Assembly (NCBI GenBank): GCA_963775015.1
Contig: CAVZHI010000004.1
Coordinates: forward strand, 124,001 to 188,000
Direction: 5' to 3'
DNA length: 64,000 bases
Source: JAEMQF01 sp963775015
GTDB taxonomy: Bacteria > Pseudomonadota > Gammaproteobacteria > Burkholderiales > Burkholderiaceae_C
The notes under the pieces are model-generated. The model searched no databases, was not told the origin of the DNA, and saw only the letters and a list, made by a program, of their open reading frames with translations. Position 1 is the first letter of the stretch; each line of letters starts with the position of its first letter. A program made the position numbers and the translations under genes. Shown here in pieces: positions 38,488 through 47,729 of this stretch.

Positions 38488-39039
38488 ATGCTCACCGCTG
38501 AACAAGCCCTTGCCGCTCAAAGGGCGAATGTCGAAACCCTCTTTGGCCTGACGAACACCGCGTTCGAAGGCGTCGAGAAGCTGGTTGAACTTCACCTGCA
38601 GGTGGCCAGGACGGCGATGTCCGAAATGGCCCAAACCGCGAAGGCCGCGATGTCGGTCAAGGACGCGCAAGAGCTGATGGCGCTCCAGGCCGGTCTGCTT
38701 CAACCCGCTGCCGAAAAGGCCTCGGCTTACACGCGTCACGTCTACGACATCACCACAGCAACCAGCGCCCAGGTGGGCAAGGTTGCCGAGGCTGGCGTCG
38801 CGCAGGCGCAGCAAAAGCTCGTCGCCTTGATTGACGGTGCGACCAAAAACGCCCCGGCCGGGAGTGAAAACGTCGTCGCCTTCGTCAAGTCGGCCGTCGC
38901 CGCGGCGAACAACGCATTCGACGGCGTGCAGCGCGCGACGAAACAGGCCACTGAAGTGGCCGAGGCCAACTTCCACGCATTGACCGCGACTGCGGCGAAG
39001 GCGACGCAATCGGTCAACAGGGGCAAGCGGGCCGCGTAA
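38488..39039 (+). CDS. phaP: phasin (PHA granule-associated protein)
   Basis: The 183-residue, alanine-rich helical protein matches the phasin_2 family, with heptad-like amphipathic helices across most of its length and a basic C-terminus. Phasins coat PHA granules and control their number and size. A CAGGAG ribosome-binding site fixes the ATG at 38488. It has its own promoter, a candidate operator, and a strong terminator downstream, as expected for an abundant protein. Confidence 0.93.
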   Translation: MLTAEQALAAQRANVETLFGLTNTAFEGVEKLVELHLQVARTAMSEMAQTAKAAMSVKDAQELMALQAGLLQPAAEKASAYTRHVYDITTATSAQVGKVAEAGVAQAQQKLVALIDGATKNAPAGSENVVAFVKSAVAAANNAFDGVQRATKQATEVAEANFHALTATAAKATQSVNRGKRAA

Positions 39040-39194
39040 GAAGGCGGCCTCTCCAGGTCGGGTGGGGCGGCAGTTGTTGAAAAATCTCTGCCCGGTGCCT
39101 TGAACTTTCGAGTCGCCCGCCGATCTGACCTGGACCGCAGGCGTTGCCTGCGGCTCCCTGAAAGGTTGTCTCCTCGGTACCATGCGGTACCTTC

Positions 39195-39220
39195 CGGCCC
39201 GGTGCCCACCGGGCCGTTTT
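39195..39220 (+). terminator. rho-independent terminator after phaP
   Basis: A perfect 9-bp stem (CGGCCCGGT/ACCGGGCCG) with loop GCCC is followed by TTTTATTTT. It lies 156 bp after the phasin stop, and the patatin gene ends nearby on the other strand. Confidence 0.85.
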
Positions 39221-39262
39221 ATTTTGTCGGGCCCTTGTTTCGACCGGCAGCAGCCCGGCGAA

Positions 39263-40234
39263 TCAACGCGTTTTCGAAGCGATTCGCGCTGTCAAGTCCG
39301 CAATCTGGGCTCGGGCCGCGTCGCGCCCGGCCTGAATGGAACGCTTGCGCGATGCGAAATCGGCGCTCGAGACGCCGGCAAGCCTCGGCCTGACAACGAT
39401 GTCGGCTTCGCGCAACTCGAAGTTGTTGATGCTGCGGCCCATGATGGCGAAGGTCTGCAGCAGCATGCGCATCGCATCGCCGGTCGGGTTGCCCTCCGGC
39501 GGGCTCGAGATATCGACCGCGATCACGACCTCGGCGCCCATTTGGCGCGCAAACCGCACCGGCACCGGCGCGACCAGGCCGCCGTCAACGTATTCGCGCC
39601 CGCCAATGCTCACGGGCTGAAACACCGCGGGCACCGCGCTCGACGCGCGCACCGCCGTCCCGGCGTCGCCCACCTCGAAAAGAATCGCCTGGCCGTTGTC
39701 CAGATCCGTGGCGACGATCCCGAGCGGAATTCGCATTTGTTCAATCGTCCGGCTCGCGGTATGGTCACGCACGAACTTGGCGAGCGCCGCGCCACGAATC
39801 AGCCCTCGGCCGGGGTAAGACCAGTCGGTCAGCGTCGATTCGTCCATCGCGTCGGCCAGGCTGCCAAGTTCGGCTCCTGTCTTGCCAGCCGCGTAGAGCG
39901 CCGCGACCAAGCTTCCCGCTGAGGTGCCGACGATGAGGTCGGGTCTGATGCCATGCTCTTCGAGGACCTGAATCACGCCGATGTGGGCGAAACCCCGCGC
40001 CGCCCCGCCCCCGAGCGCCAGGCCGATCTTGGGTGGGCGGGGCGGAGGTTTGGGGCTTCTGAGGGGCTGTTCCACCGGGGCAACATCGGCGCCAGCCGGG
40101 CGTTGGTCCGGGGCTTTGGGCGCGCTGGTGCAGCCAGACCAGCAAAGCAACAAGCCAGATCGAGGCGACCAGGCGGCCCGGTGCAGTGCGGAATTGCGCA
40201 AGGCGCGACTGGCGGTTTGATGCGCAGCGTCCAT
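39263..40234 (-). CDS. patatin-like phospholipase, probable lipoprotein
   Basis: The 323-residue protein begins with a signal peptide and a lipobox-like LLLCWSGC segment, then a proline-rich linker (PKPPPRPPK). The patatin catalytic features follow: oxyanion loop GGGAARG, nucleophile GTSAGS and the aspartate of DGGLVAP. This is the RssA-like family of lipid acyl hydrolases; a periplasmic or membrane-anchored phospholipase is inferred. The ATG at 40234 is chosen because the lipoprotein signal starts there; the open frame upstream to 40543 lacks such features. Confidence 0.85.
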   Translation of the reverse strand: MDAAHQTASRALRNSALHRAAWSPRSGLLLCWSGCTSAPKAPDQRPAGADVAPVEQPLRSPKPPPRPPKIGLALGGGAARGFAHIGVIQVLEEHGIRPDLIVGTSAGSLVAALYAAGKTGAELGSLADAMDESTLTDWSYPGRGLIRGAALAKFVRDHTASRTIEQMRIPLGIVATDLDNGQAILFEVGDAGTAVRASSAVPAVFQPVSIGGREYVDGGLVAPVPVRFARQMGAEVVIAVDISSPPEGNPTGDAMRMLLQTFAIMGRSINNFELREADIVVRPRLAGVSSADFASRKRSIQAGRDAARAQIADLTARIASKTR

Positions 40235-40385
40235 GGGAAATTCTAGGAGCCCGGCCTGCCGGTCTCTATATTCTTCATTCGAATTAACTTCGAACAAGTA
40301 TGTACTTGTTGGATATAACGACGCTGAATAAAGTCGCGGAAACATCACGGCATCGTCGCCGCTCACACTCGAACCGCATCGACCG

Positions 40386-41153
40386 ATGGACTTCGCAGCA
40401 ACTCTGATCGGCTTCGGCGTCGGCGCGATTGTCGGCATGACGGGCGTCGGCGGTGGTTCGCTGATGACGCCGCTGCTGCTTTCGGTATTCAAACTGAACC
40501 CCGCAGTTGCGATCGGCACCGACCTGTGGTTCGCTGGCCTCACAAAATTCGCCGGTGCCGCTTCGCATCATCGCGCCGGCCATGTCGACTGGTCGATCAG
40601 CACTCTGTTGTTGGCCGGCAGCGTTCCGGGTGCGTTGGGAACGATAGCCGCCATGCACGCGACGGGCATCACCCAGGCGTGGTCGGGTGCGCTGACGTTT
40701 TCACTCGGCATTGGGCTCTTGTTGACCGCCGTCGTCGTCGCCTTCCGGGGGGCGTGGCAGGGCGTTGGCCTGCGCCTGGAGCGTTGCCTTGCGCCTTCGC
40801 ACCGGCCCGTGGTGACGGTTCTGTTCGGCTTGATCCTGGGAGTCCTGGTCTCGCTCAGTTCAATCGGCGCCGGAGCGATCGGCGCCACGCTCATCATGCT
40901 GCTTTACCCGCGCCTCGAGTCGCACCGGGTGGTCGGAACCGACATCGCCCACGCCGTCCCGCTGACCCTGATTGCCGGGATTGGCCATGCCTCGCTGGGG
41001 CATGTGGACTGGAACTTGCTGATCGCCTTGCTCGTGGGGTCGATTCCTGGAATCTGGTTCGGTGCCCAATTGACCCGCGCCATGCCCGAGCGTCTGGTGC
41101 GGTCCCTGTTGTGCGCTTCGCTCCTGATGGCCGGAATCAAAGTGATTCATTGA
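40386..41153 (+). CDS. TauE/SafE-family membrane transporter
   Basis: The 255-residue protein has about seven membrane helices and the two internal repeats typical of TauE/SafE (GVGAIVGMTGVGGGSLMTP and LGVLVSLSSIGAGAIG). The family exports sulfite or organosulfonates, and some members move sulfate. It starts the cys gene run, 12 bp before cysI, so a sulfur role such as sulfite export or sulfate uptake is a reasonable inference. Confidence 0.88.
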   Translation: MDFAATLIGFGVGAIVGMTGVGGGSLMTPLLLSVFKLNPAVAIGTDLWFAGLTKFAGAASHHRAGHVDWSISTLLLAGSVPGALGTIAAMHATGITQAWSGALTFSLGIGLLLTAVVVAFRGAWQGVGLRLERCLAPSHRPVVTVLFGLILGVLVSLSSIGAGAIGATLIMLLYPRLESHRVVGTDIAHAVPLTLIAGIGHASLGHVDWNLLIALLVGSIPGIWFGAQLTRAMPERLVRSLLCASLLMAGIKVIH

Positions 41154-41165
41154 GGTTGATTGACC

Positions 41166-42905
41166 ATGTACCAGTACACCGATTTCGACCGTTCCTTCGT
41201 GCGCCAACGCGCCGCGCAGTACCGCGATCAACTGCAGCGCCACCTCGCAGGCCGGCTCGGCGACGACGAGTTTCGCCCGCTGCGATTGCAAAACGGCTGG
41301 TATGTGCAGCGCCACGCGCCGATGCTGCGGGTTGCCGTGCCCTACGGCGAAATCAGTTCTGCGCAGCTGCGCGCCCTGGGTCGGATCGCGCGCGAGTTCG
41401 ACCGCGTCGACATCGGCACACCGCAGGAGCACGGTGGCTTTGGCCACTTCACGACGCGGCAGAACGTCCAATTCAACTGGATCCCCCTGACCCGCAGCGC
41501 TGACGTGATGGACGCGTTGGCCGCGGTGGACATGCACGGCATCCAGACCAGCGGCAACTGCATTCGCAACATCACGAGCGACGCCCTGGCCGGCATCGCA
41601 CCCGATGAAGTGGTCGACCCGCGGCCTTACTGCGAGGTCCTGCGCCAGTGGAGCACGTTGCACCCGGAGTTTGCCTTTCTGCCGCGCAAGTTCAAGATCG
41701 CCGTCACCGGCGCGAAAGAAGACCGCGCCGCGATCGCCTGGCACGACATCGGCCTGCAGCTCCTGAAGGACGACGCGGGCGAAGTCGGCTTCAAGGTGCT
41801 CGTCGGCGGCGGCATGGGCCGAACACCGGTGATCGGCAGCGTGATCCGCGAGTTCTTGCCGTGGCAGCAAATCCTCGTCTTCATCGAGGCCATCGTGCGC
41901 GTCTACAACCGCTACGGCCGGCGCGACAACCTGTACAAGGCGCGCATCAAGATTCTCGTCAAGGCCGAGGGGCAAAAATTCATCGACGCGGTGAACGTCG
42001 AATTCGGTCACATTCTGAACGATGACGTCGACGGCAGCGCTCATCTCATTCCGCAGGCCGAACTCGACCGCGTGGCGCGCAGCTTCGCCCTGCCTGCCGG
42101 GATTTCGCAGGTGCGCGCGGCGGCCAAGGTTCTGCGTGAAGAGTTCCAACCGAACGCGGCGTATTCGCGCTGGCTCGCGCGCAACGTGCAAGCGCATCGC
42201 CTGCCGGATTGCCGCGCCGTGACGCTGTCGTTCAAGCGCGCCGGCCAGGCGCCCGGCGACGCAACGGCTGACCAGATGGACGCAGCCGCAGACATCGCCG
42301 AACGCTTCAGCCACGGTGAGATGCGCGTCACGCACGACCAGAACCTGCTCCTGCCCTGGGTCCATGAAACCGACTTGCCGCAGTTGTGGCACGCCGCCAA
42401 GGCACACAACTTCGCCACGCCCAACATCGGCCTGATCACCGACATGATCGCCTGCCCCGGAGGCGACTTCTGCGCGCTCGCCAACGCGCGTTCGATTCCG
42501 GTCGCGGCCGACATCGCCGAGCGCTTCACCGACCTGGACGAGCTCTATGACGTCGGCGACATCGACCTGCACATCAGCGGCTGCATCAACTCGTGCGGCC
42601 ATCACCACAGCGGGCACATCGGCGTGCTCGGCGTCGACAAGGACGGCAAGGAGTGGTACCAGATCTCGCTGGGTGGCTCCGACGGCTCGACGTTCAGCGG
42701 CGCGCCGGTGGCAGGCAAGGTGATCGGGCCGTCGTTTGCGGCCGATGAAGTGGCCGACGCGATCGAGGCTGTTGTCGACACCTATCGGCAACAGCGCATT
42801 GAGCGCGAGCGCTTTGTCGACACGGTGCGCCGCATCGGCATCACTTCGTTCAAGGACTCGGCGAACGCCGTGCGGCGCAGCACGGCACAGGCCCACGTGA
42901 GCTGA
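41166..42905 (+). CDS. cysI: assimilatory sulfite reductase, hemoprotein subunit
   Basis: The 579-residue siroheme/4Fe-4S enzyme has the cluster ligands in ACPGGDFC and GCINSCGHHH and the duplicated ferredoxin-like half domains of the nitrite/sulfite reductase family. It reduces sulfite to sulfide with six electrons. No cysJ flavoprotein is present, so electrons probably come from a ferredoxin or from the DUF934 partner. The ATG at 41166 is preferred over the in-frame TTG at 41160. Confidence 0.93.
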   Translation: MYQYTDFDRSFVRQRAAQYRDQLQRHLAGRLGDDEFRPLRLQNGWYVQRHAPMLRVAVPYGEISSAQLRALGRIAREFDRVDIGTPQEHGGFGHFTTRQNVQFNWIPLTRSADVMDALAAVDMHGIQTSGNCIRNITSDALAGIAPDEVVDPRPYCEVLRQWSTLHPEFAFLPRKFKIAVTGAKEDRAAIAWHDIGLQLLKDDAGEVGFKVLVGGGMGRTPVIGSVIREFLPWQQILVFIEAIVRVYNRYGRRDNLYKARIKILVKAEGQKFIDAVNVEFGHILNDDVDGSAHLIPQAELDRVARSFALPAGISQVRAAAKVLREEFQPNAAYSRWLARNVQAHRLPDCRAVTLSFKRAGQAPGDATADQMDAAADIAERFSHGEMRVTHDQNLLLPWVHETDLPQLWHAAKAHNFATPNIGLITDMIACPGGDFCALANARSIPVAADIAERFTDLDELYDVGDIDLHISGCINSCGHHHSGHIGVLGVDKDGKEWYQISLGGSDGSTFSGAPVAGKVIGPSFAADEVADAIEAVVDTYRQQRIERERFVDTVRRIGITSFKDSANAVRRSTAQAHVS

Positions 42906-42936
42906 ATGCGCGTTGCACGCTGCACTGGAACCGACC

Positions 42937-43485
42937 ATGAAATTCATCGACGCGCGCAACGACCCCTGGCATTCACTCGGCGGCGAGGACGGCCCTCCGG
43001 TGAGCATCAATGCGCAGCCGCATTTGCTGCTCAACCTGACGCAGTGGCACGCGGCGCGCGCCCAGTGGACCCCTGGTGTGGCGGTCGGACTCCTGCTGGG
43101 CAACGACCAGGACGTGGAAGACATCGCCACCGACCTCGAGCGCTTTTCGCTGATCGCGCTGCAGTTTCCCAAATGGGTCGACGGTCGCGCCTACAGCCAG
43201 GCCAGGCTGTTGCGTGCACGCTACCGCTTCAAGGGTGAGATCCGCGCCACCGGCGAGGTCCTGGCGGACATGATTCCGCTCCTCGTTCGCACCGGTTTCG
43301 ATGCGGCCGCGATGCGCGCCGACCAGTCGGTTGACGTCGCACGCCAGACGCTGGAGGGATTTCGCGCCCACTACCAAGGCGACGTGTACGCCAGGCAGCC
43401 GCTGTTCGCGCTGCCGCCCGGTGCAGCCGATGCGCTGGCCAAGGAGGCGGTTCGCGAATTCGTCAATCAAGGGGCTTCGATTTGA
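42937..43485 (+). CDS. DUF934 sulfur-assimilation accessory protein
   Basis: The 182-residue protein belongs to DUF934, a family that nearly always lies directly after cysI in proteobacteria lacking cysJ. The molecular role is unsettled; an electron-transfer or assembly function for CysI is inferred from this linkage. Its stop overlaps the cysH start by 4 bp (TTGA at 43482-43485). Confidence 0.88.
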   Translation: MKFIDARNDPWHSLGGEDGPPVSINAQPHLLLNLTQWHAARAQWTPGVAVGLLLGNDQDVEDIATDLERFSLIALQFPKWVDGRAYSQARLLRARYRFKGEIRATGEVLADMIPLLVRTGFDAAAMRADQSVDVARQTLEGFRAHYQGDVYARQPLFALPPGAADALAKEAVREFVNQGASI

Positions 43486-44243
43486 GTGCCACGGCCGCGC
43501 CGAGCGCCTCCGCGCTGTACGACCGGCCTACCCCGGGTTACGGGAGTCGTGTCGCGCACGCGATCGCCGTCCTGCAAAGTGCCGCGGCGGAGCACTCGAC
43601 GCACATCGTGCAGGCGACGAGCCTGGGCGCCGAAGACATGGTGATCACCGATTTGATCTCGCGTCACCACCTGGGGATCGGCCTCGCGACGCTCGACACC
43701 GGGAAATTGCACGCCGAGACGCTCGCGTTGATCACGCGCATCGAGCAGCACTACGCCGTCAACGTGGAGCGCTTCGCTCCAGCTCCCGGTTCAGTGATTG
43801 AATTCGTTCGCTTGAACGGCGAAGACGCGTTCTACAAGAGCGTCGAGTTGCGCAAAGCCTGCTGTGCGCTGCGCAAGCTCGAACCCTTGGAACGAATGTT
43901 GGCCGGCAAGCGCGCGTGGTTGACCGGCTTGCGCCGCGAGCAATCGGGGGCGCGCGGTGGCGTGTTGTTCAGCGAACGCGATCCGCAGGGGCGCGTCAAG
44001 ATCAATCCGCTCGCCGACTGGGCCTGGACCGACGTGTGGCACTACATCTCGACCCACGGCGTGCCCTACAACCCGCTGCACGATCAGTTCATGCCGAGCA
44101 TCGGCTGCGCGCCGTGCACCCGCGCCATCGCCGTGGGCGAGGACTTTCGCTCGGGTCGCTGGTGGTGGGAGCAGGGCGGCGCCAAGGAATGCGGGCTGCA
44201 TACTCAAGGCGTCGAGCCCAGCGCAAAGGGACCTGAGGCATGA
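43482..44243 (+). CDS. cysH: adenylyl-sulfate (APS) reductase
   Basis: The 253-residue protein contains both the CC pair (KACCALRK) and the CxxC (SIGCAPCTRA) that ligate a 4Fe-4S cluster, plus the C-terminal catalytic cysteine in KECGLHTQG. Cluster-containing CysH proteins use APS directly, rather than PAPS. This agrees with the lack of an APS kinase domain in the cysN gene here. The start is an unusual TTG overlapping the previous stop, and the gene's own stop overlaps the cysD start (ATGA). Confidence 0.93.
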   Translation: MSATAAPSASALYDRPTPGYGSRVAHAIAVLQSAAAEHSTHIVQATSLGAEDMVITDLISRHHLGIGLATLDTGKLHAETLALITRIEQHYAVNVERFAPAPGSVIEFVRLNGEDAFYKSVELRKACCALRKLEPLERMLAGKRAWLTGLRREQSGARGGVLFSERDPQGRVKINPLADWAWTDVWHYISTHGVPYNPLHDQFMPSIGCAPCTRAIAVGEDFRSGRWWWEQGGAKECGLHTQGVEPSAKGPEA

Positions 44244-45202
44244 ACGCGCTGCAACGGGTCGGGCAACTCCTGCCGCAAATTGACCAAAGTCATCTGAACT
44301 GGCTTGAAGAGGAAGCCATCTTCATCCTGCGCGAAACGGTCGCCGCGTTCGAACGCCCGGCGCTGCTGTTTTCCGGAGGCAAGGATTCCTGCGTCGTACT
44401 CAGGCTGGCCGAGAAAGCATTCAAAAACAAGGGCGACCGACCCGGCGAGTACCTGGGGCGCTTGCCGTTTCCGCTGCTGCACGTCGACACCGGCCACAAC
44501 TTCCCCGAAGTCATCGAGTTCCGCGACCGGCGTGTCGCACAGATGGGCGAGCGGCTCATCGTGCAAAGCCTGGGAGATTCGATCCGGCGCGGCACCGTGC
44601 GTCTGTCACACCCGGGCGAGTCGCGCAACGGGCATCAGACAGCGGCGCTGCTCGAAGCGATCGAAGAACACCGTTTCGACGCCCTGCTCGGCGGCGCGCG
44701 GCGCGACGAAGAAAAGGCGCGAGCCAAGGAGCGGATTTTTTCGCACCGCGACAGTTTCGGCCAATGGCAACCGAAGGAACAGCGCCCGGAGTTGTGGACC
44801 TTGTTCAATACACGCATCAAGGCCGGCGAGCACATGCGCGCTTTTCCGATCAGCAACTGGACCGAACTCGACGTCTGGCTCTACATCGCGCGCGAGGCCA
44901 TCCCGCTGCCGGGCCTTTACTTCAGCCACTCGCGCCAGGTGATCCGGCGCAACGGTCTGCTCGTGCCGTTGACCGAGGTCACGCCGGCGTCGCCGGGTGA
45001 GTCCGTCGAGTCCATCGACGTGCGCTTTCGCACCGTCGGCGACATGACGTGTACCTGCCCCGTCGCGAGCCAGGCGACCGATGCGAACGAGATCGTCGCC
45101 GAGACGCTGCTCGCGACCGTCAGCGAACGCGGCGCGACGCGAATGGACGACCGCACGTCGGACGCGTCGATGGAGAAGCGCAAGAAGGAAGGGTATTTTT
45201 GA
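44240..45202 (+). CDS. cysD: sulfate adenylyltransferase subunit 2
   Basis: The 320-residue PP-loop ATP pyrophosphatase-type subunit (motif LLFSGGKDSCVVL) makes APS from sulfate and ATP with the CysN GTPase. It has the conserved C-terminal RKKEGYF. ATGA and TGATG overlaps link it to cysH and cysN, implying tight translational coupling. Confidence 0.96.
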   Translation: MNALQRVGQLLPQIDQSHLNWLEEEAIFILRETVAAFERPALLFSGGKDSCVVLRLAEKAFKNKGDRPGEYLGRLPFPLLHVDTGHNFPEVIEFRDRRVAQMGERLIVQSLGDSIRRGTVRLSHPGESRNGHQTAALLEAIEEHRFDALLGGARRDEEKARAKERIFSHRDSFGQWQPKEQRPELWTLFNTRIKAGEHMRAFPISNWTELDVWLYIAREAIPLPGLYFSHSRQVIRRNGLLVPLTEVTPASPGESVESIDVRFRTVGDMTCTCPVASQATDANEIVAETLLATVSERGATRMDDRTSDASMEKRKKEGYF

Positions 45203-46515
45203 TGCAAGCCGTGCACACCGGCGCTCGCGCTCGGGACCACCGGGCGCTGCGCTTCCTCACTGCAGGCTCGGTCGACGACGGCAAGAGCACGCTCATCGGG
45301 CGTTTGCTCTACGACAGCCGCGCGATCCTCGCGGATCAGATCGATGCGCTGGAAAAACGCGCCGGCGCCGCGCCACGTGCAGACGGTGGGCCGGCGTTCG
45401 ATCTCTCGCTGCTCACCGACGGCCTCGAAGCCGAACGCGAGCAGGGCATCACGATCGACGTGGCGTTCCGCTACTTCGCAACAAGCAAACGCAAGTTCAT
45501 CATCGCCGACGCACCCGGTCACGAGCAATACACGCGCAACATGGTGACGGCCGCCGCAGGCAGCGATGCGGCGGTGGTGCTCGTTGACATCACCAAGCTC
45601 GACTTGAGCGGTCCCAGCGTGAAACTGCTGCCGCAAACGCGTCGCCATGCCTTGCTCGCTGCGCTGCTGCGCGTGCCGAACATCGTGTTCGCGGTGAACA
45701 AGGTCGACGCCGTCGACAAACCGGACGCTGCCTATGGCGCGGTGCGCCAGGCCTTGCTCGAATTCGCCGCGCAGGCCGGAATCGACGTCGCCGCGGTGAT
45801 TCCCGTGTCGGCGCTGCGTGGCGACAACGTCGCGCAACCGCTCGTGGCATCTTGGTACGACGGCCCGTCGCTGTTGCAGGTGCTCGAGTCGCTGCCCGCT
45901 GCGCAGGAGCCCGACAGCGGCGAGTTCCTGCTGCCGGTGCAGTACGTGGCGCGCGAGGGCGAGGGCACCGGCCATCAAGCGCGCACGCTGTGGGGGCGGA
46001 TTGCGCAAGGCGGCGTCAGATGTGGCGACTCGGTGCAGGTGTTTCCGAGCGGCATGCAGGCGACGGTCGCGCAAGTCCGGGTGGCGGGAGAGAAGGTCGA
46101 CGCAGCGCGCGTCGGGCAGTCGGCGGGGCTCGTTCTGGACCGGCAGCTCGACGTGTCGCGTGGCGACTGGATCGGCGCGCCCGGCAGTTTGCAGGAGGCG
46201 ACGCAGTTTTCCGCCACACTCGCGTGGATGGACACCGAACCCGCCGTCGTCGGCCGCAAGTACCTCGTGCGGCATGGGAATCGCTGGGTCGCCGCGCGCA
46301 TCGTCGCGATTCAAAGTGTTCTCGACATTCACTCTCTCGAGGCGAGCGCAGCGAACCGGCTCGCGGTGAATGAAATCGGCCATGTGATCGTGCAGACGCA
46401 GCAGGCGCTGCCGGTCTGCGCCTATGCGCAGAACCGCGTCGGCGGTGCATTGATCGTCGTCGATCCGGCGAGCCACCGCACCAGCGGTGCGCTGCTCGTG
46501 AAGGCTGCGGTGTAG
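45202..46515 (+). CDS. cysN: sulfate adenylyltransferase subunit 1 (GTPase)
   Basis: The 437-residue GTPase has G1 GSVDDGKST, G3 DAPGHEQ and G4 NKVD motifs followed by EF-Tu-like beta barrels. GTP hydrolysis drives APS formation by CysD. The length ends before any CysC kinase domain, so it is not the bifunctional CysNC form. cobA follows 3 bp later. Confidence 0.96.
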   Translation: MQAVHTGARARDHRALRFLTAGSVDDGKSTLIGRLLYDSRAILADQIDALEKRAGAAPRADGGPAFDLSLLTDGLEAEREQGITIDVAFRYFATSKRKFIIADAPGHEQYTRNMVTAAAGSDAAVVLVDITKLDLSGPSVKLLPQTRRHALLAALLRVPNIVFAVNKVDAVDKPDAAYGAVRQALLEFAAQAGIDVAAVIPVSALRGDNVAQPLVASWYDGPSLLQVLESLPAAQEPDSGEFLLPVQYVAREGEGTGHQARTLWGRIAQGGVRCGDSVQVFPSGMQATVAQVRVAGEKVDAARVGQSAGLVLDRQLDVSRGDWIGAPGSLQEATQFSATLAWMDTEPAVVGRKYLVRHGNRWVAARIVAIQSVLDIHSLEASAANRLAVNEIGHVIVQTQQALPVCAYAQNRVGGALIVVDPASHRTSGALLVKAAV

Positions 46516-46518
46516 GCG

Positions 46519-47289
46519 ATGGGCGACGTGATTTTCATTGGTGCCGGCCCCGGCGCGGCAGACCTGATCACGCTGCGCGGCGCGCGCAGGCTGGCGCAGG
46601 CGCAGGTGGTGCTGTTCGACGCGCTCGTGGACCCGGCGTTGCGCGAGCTCGCGCCGACTGCGCGCTGGGTGAACGTGGGCAAGCGCGGGTTTTCGCACAG
46701 CACGGGTCAGGCGGCGATCAATGCCTTGCTCGTCAAACACGCGAGCGAATCGCAGGTCGTGGTGCGGCTCAAGGGCGGTGACCCGAGTGTCTTCGGCAGG
46801 CTCGAAGAAGAGATCGACGCGCTCAACGCCGCGGGCATTGAATCCGAAGTGGTTCCCGGTGTCACGGCGGCGCTCGCCGCCGCCGCAGCGGCACAGCGCC
46901 CGCTCACGCGGCGCGGGCGCGGGCGCAGTGTCAGCCTGAGCACGGCGATGACGCTCGAGCGCCAGGTCCAGGCGCAGCGCAGCGCCGACACCGAGGTCTA
47001 CTACATGGCGGGTCGCCAGCTGGCCGCGCTCGCGCGCCGGCTGCTTGCCGCGGGATGGCCGGCGGATGCTCCCGTCTGCGTCGTTTCCCGCGCCGGCTGG
47101 CCCGACGAGTTGCACTCGGAGCATCGGCTTCACGCGCTCGGCCAGGCGAGCCTGCTGCACAGCGGGCGACCGAGCGTCGTGATCGTCGGAGCCGGTGCGT
47201 CGGCACTCGACGCGAAGCCGCGGACCGTTGGACGCCACGCGCAAAGCAGCGACGACCTTGCGACAGTGGTGGGAAAGATCAAGCCCTAG
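46519..47289 (+). CDS. cobA: uroporphyrinogen-III C-methyltransferase
   Basis: The 256-residue SUMT makes precorrin-2 from uroporphyrinogen III using SAM. Motifs include the N-terminal GAGPGAADLITL, VVRLKGGDPSVFGR and VPGVTAALAAAA. It lacks the N-terminal dehydrogenase/ferrochelatase half of CysG. Its place at the end of the cys run fits supply of siroheme precursor for CysI; cobalamin use is also possible. Confidence 0.94.
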   Translation: MGDVIFIGAGPGAADLITLRGARRLAQAQVVLFDALVDPALRELAPTARWVNVGKRGFSHSTGQAAINALLVKHASESQVVVRLKGGDPSVFGRLEEEIDALNAAGIESEVVPGVTAALAAAAAAQRPLTRRGRGRSVSLSTAMTLERQVQAQRSADTEVYYMAGRQLAALARRLLAAGWPADAPVCVVSRAGWPDELHSEHRLHALGQASLLHSGRPSVVIVGAGASALDAKPRTVGRHAQSSDDLATVVGKIKP

Positions 47290-47380
47290 AATTCACGCCG
47301 TCCCCTTGAACTGCGTGGTTGTGCCGAAAGCGCAACCCTTTCTTGGCGCGCAGCTCCCCATCAACCCAAGAGTCTTTTCC

Positions 47381-47704
47381 ATGACCCACGTCGTCCTCGA
47401 ATCGTGCATCCGCTGCAAGTACACCGACTGCGTCGACGTCTGTCCGGTCGATTGTTTTCGCGAAGGGCCGAACTTCCTGACGATCGATCCGGATGAATGC
47501 ATCGACTGCGCGGTGTGCATTCCCGAGTGCCCGGTGAATGCCATCGTTCCCGAGGAAGACGTTCCCGGCGACCAGCAGCACATGATCAAGCTGAACGTCG
47601 AATTGGCGAAGAAGTGGCCGAGCATCACCAAGCGCAAGACGCCGCTGCCCGATGCCGACGAATGGAAAGACCGAACCGGCAAGCTCGGCGAACTCATCAA
47701 GTGA
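47381..47704 (+). CDS. fdxA: 7Fe ferredoxin (3Fe-4S/4Fe-4S)
   Basis: The 107-residue protein begins with THVVLESCIRCKYTDCVDVC and has the second motif ECIDCAVCIPECPVNA, the cysteine spacing of FdxA-type ferredoxins with one 3Fe-4S and one 4Fe-4S cluster. The ATG at 47381 is fixed by the family start. It lies between the sulfur operon and a ferredoxin-NADP reductase, so it is a plausible electron donor for CysI. Confidence 0.94.
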   Translation: MTHVVLESCIRCKYTDCVDVCPVDCFREGPNFLTIDPDECIDCAVCIPECPVNAIVPEEDVPGDQQHMIKLNVELAKKWPSITKRKTPLPDADEWKDRTGKLGELIK

Positions 47705-47729
47705 CATCAGGGAAGGCGCGGCGAGGCGC

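Noticed and set aside
44917..47244. A 775-codon minus-strand frame across cysD, cysN and cobA
   Set aside because: It is a shadow of three overlapping genes with clear family motifs.
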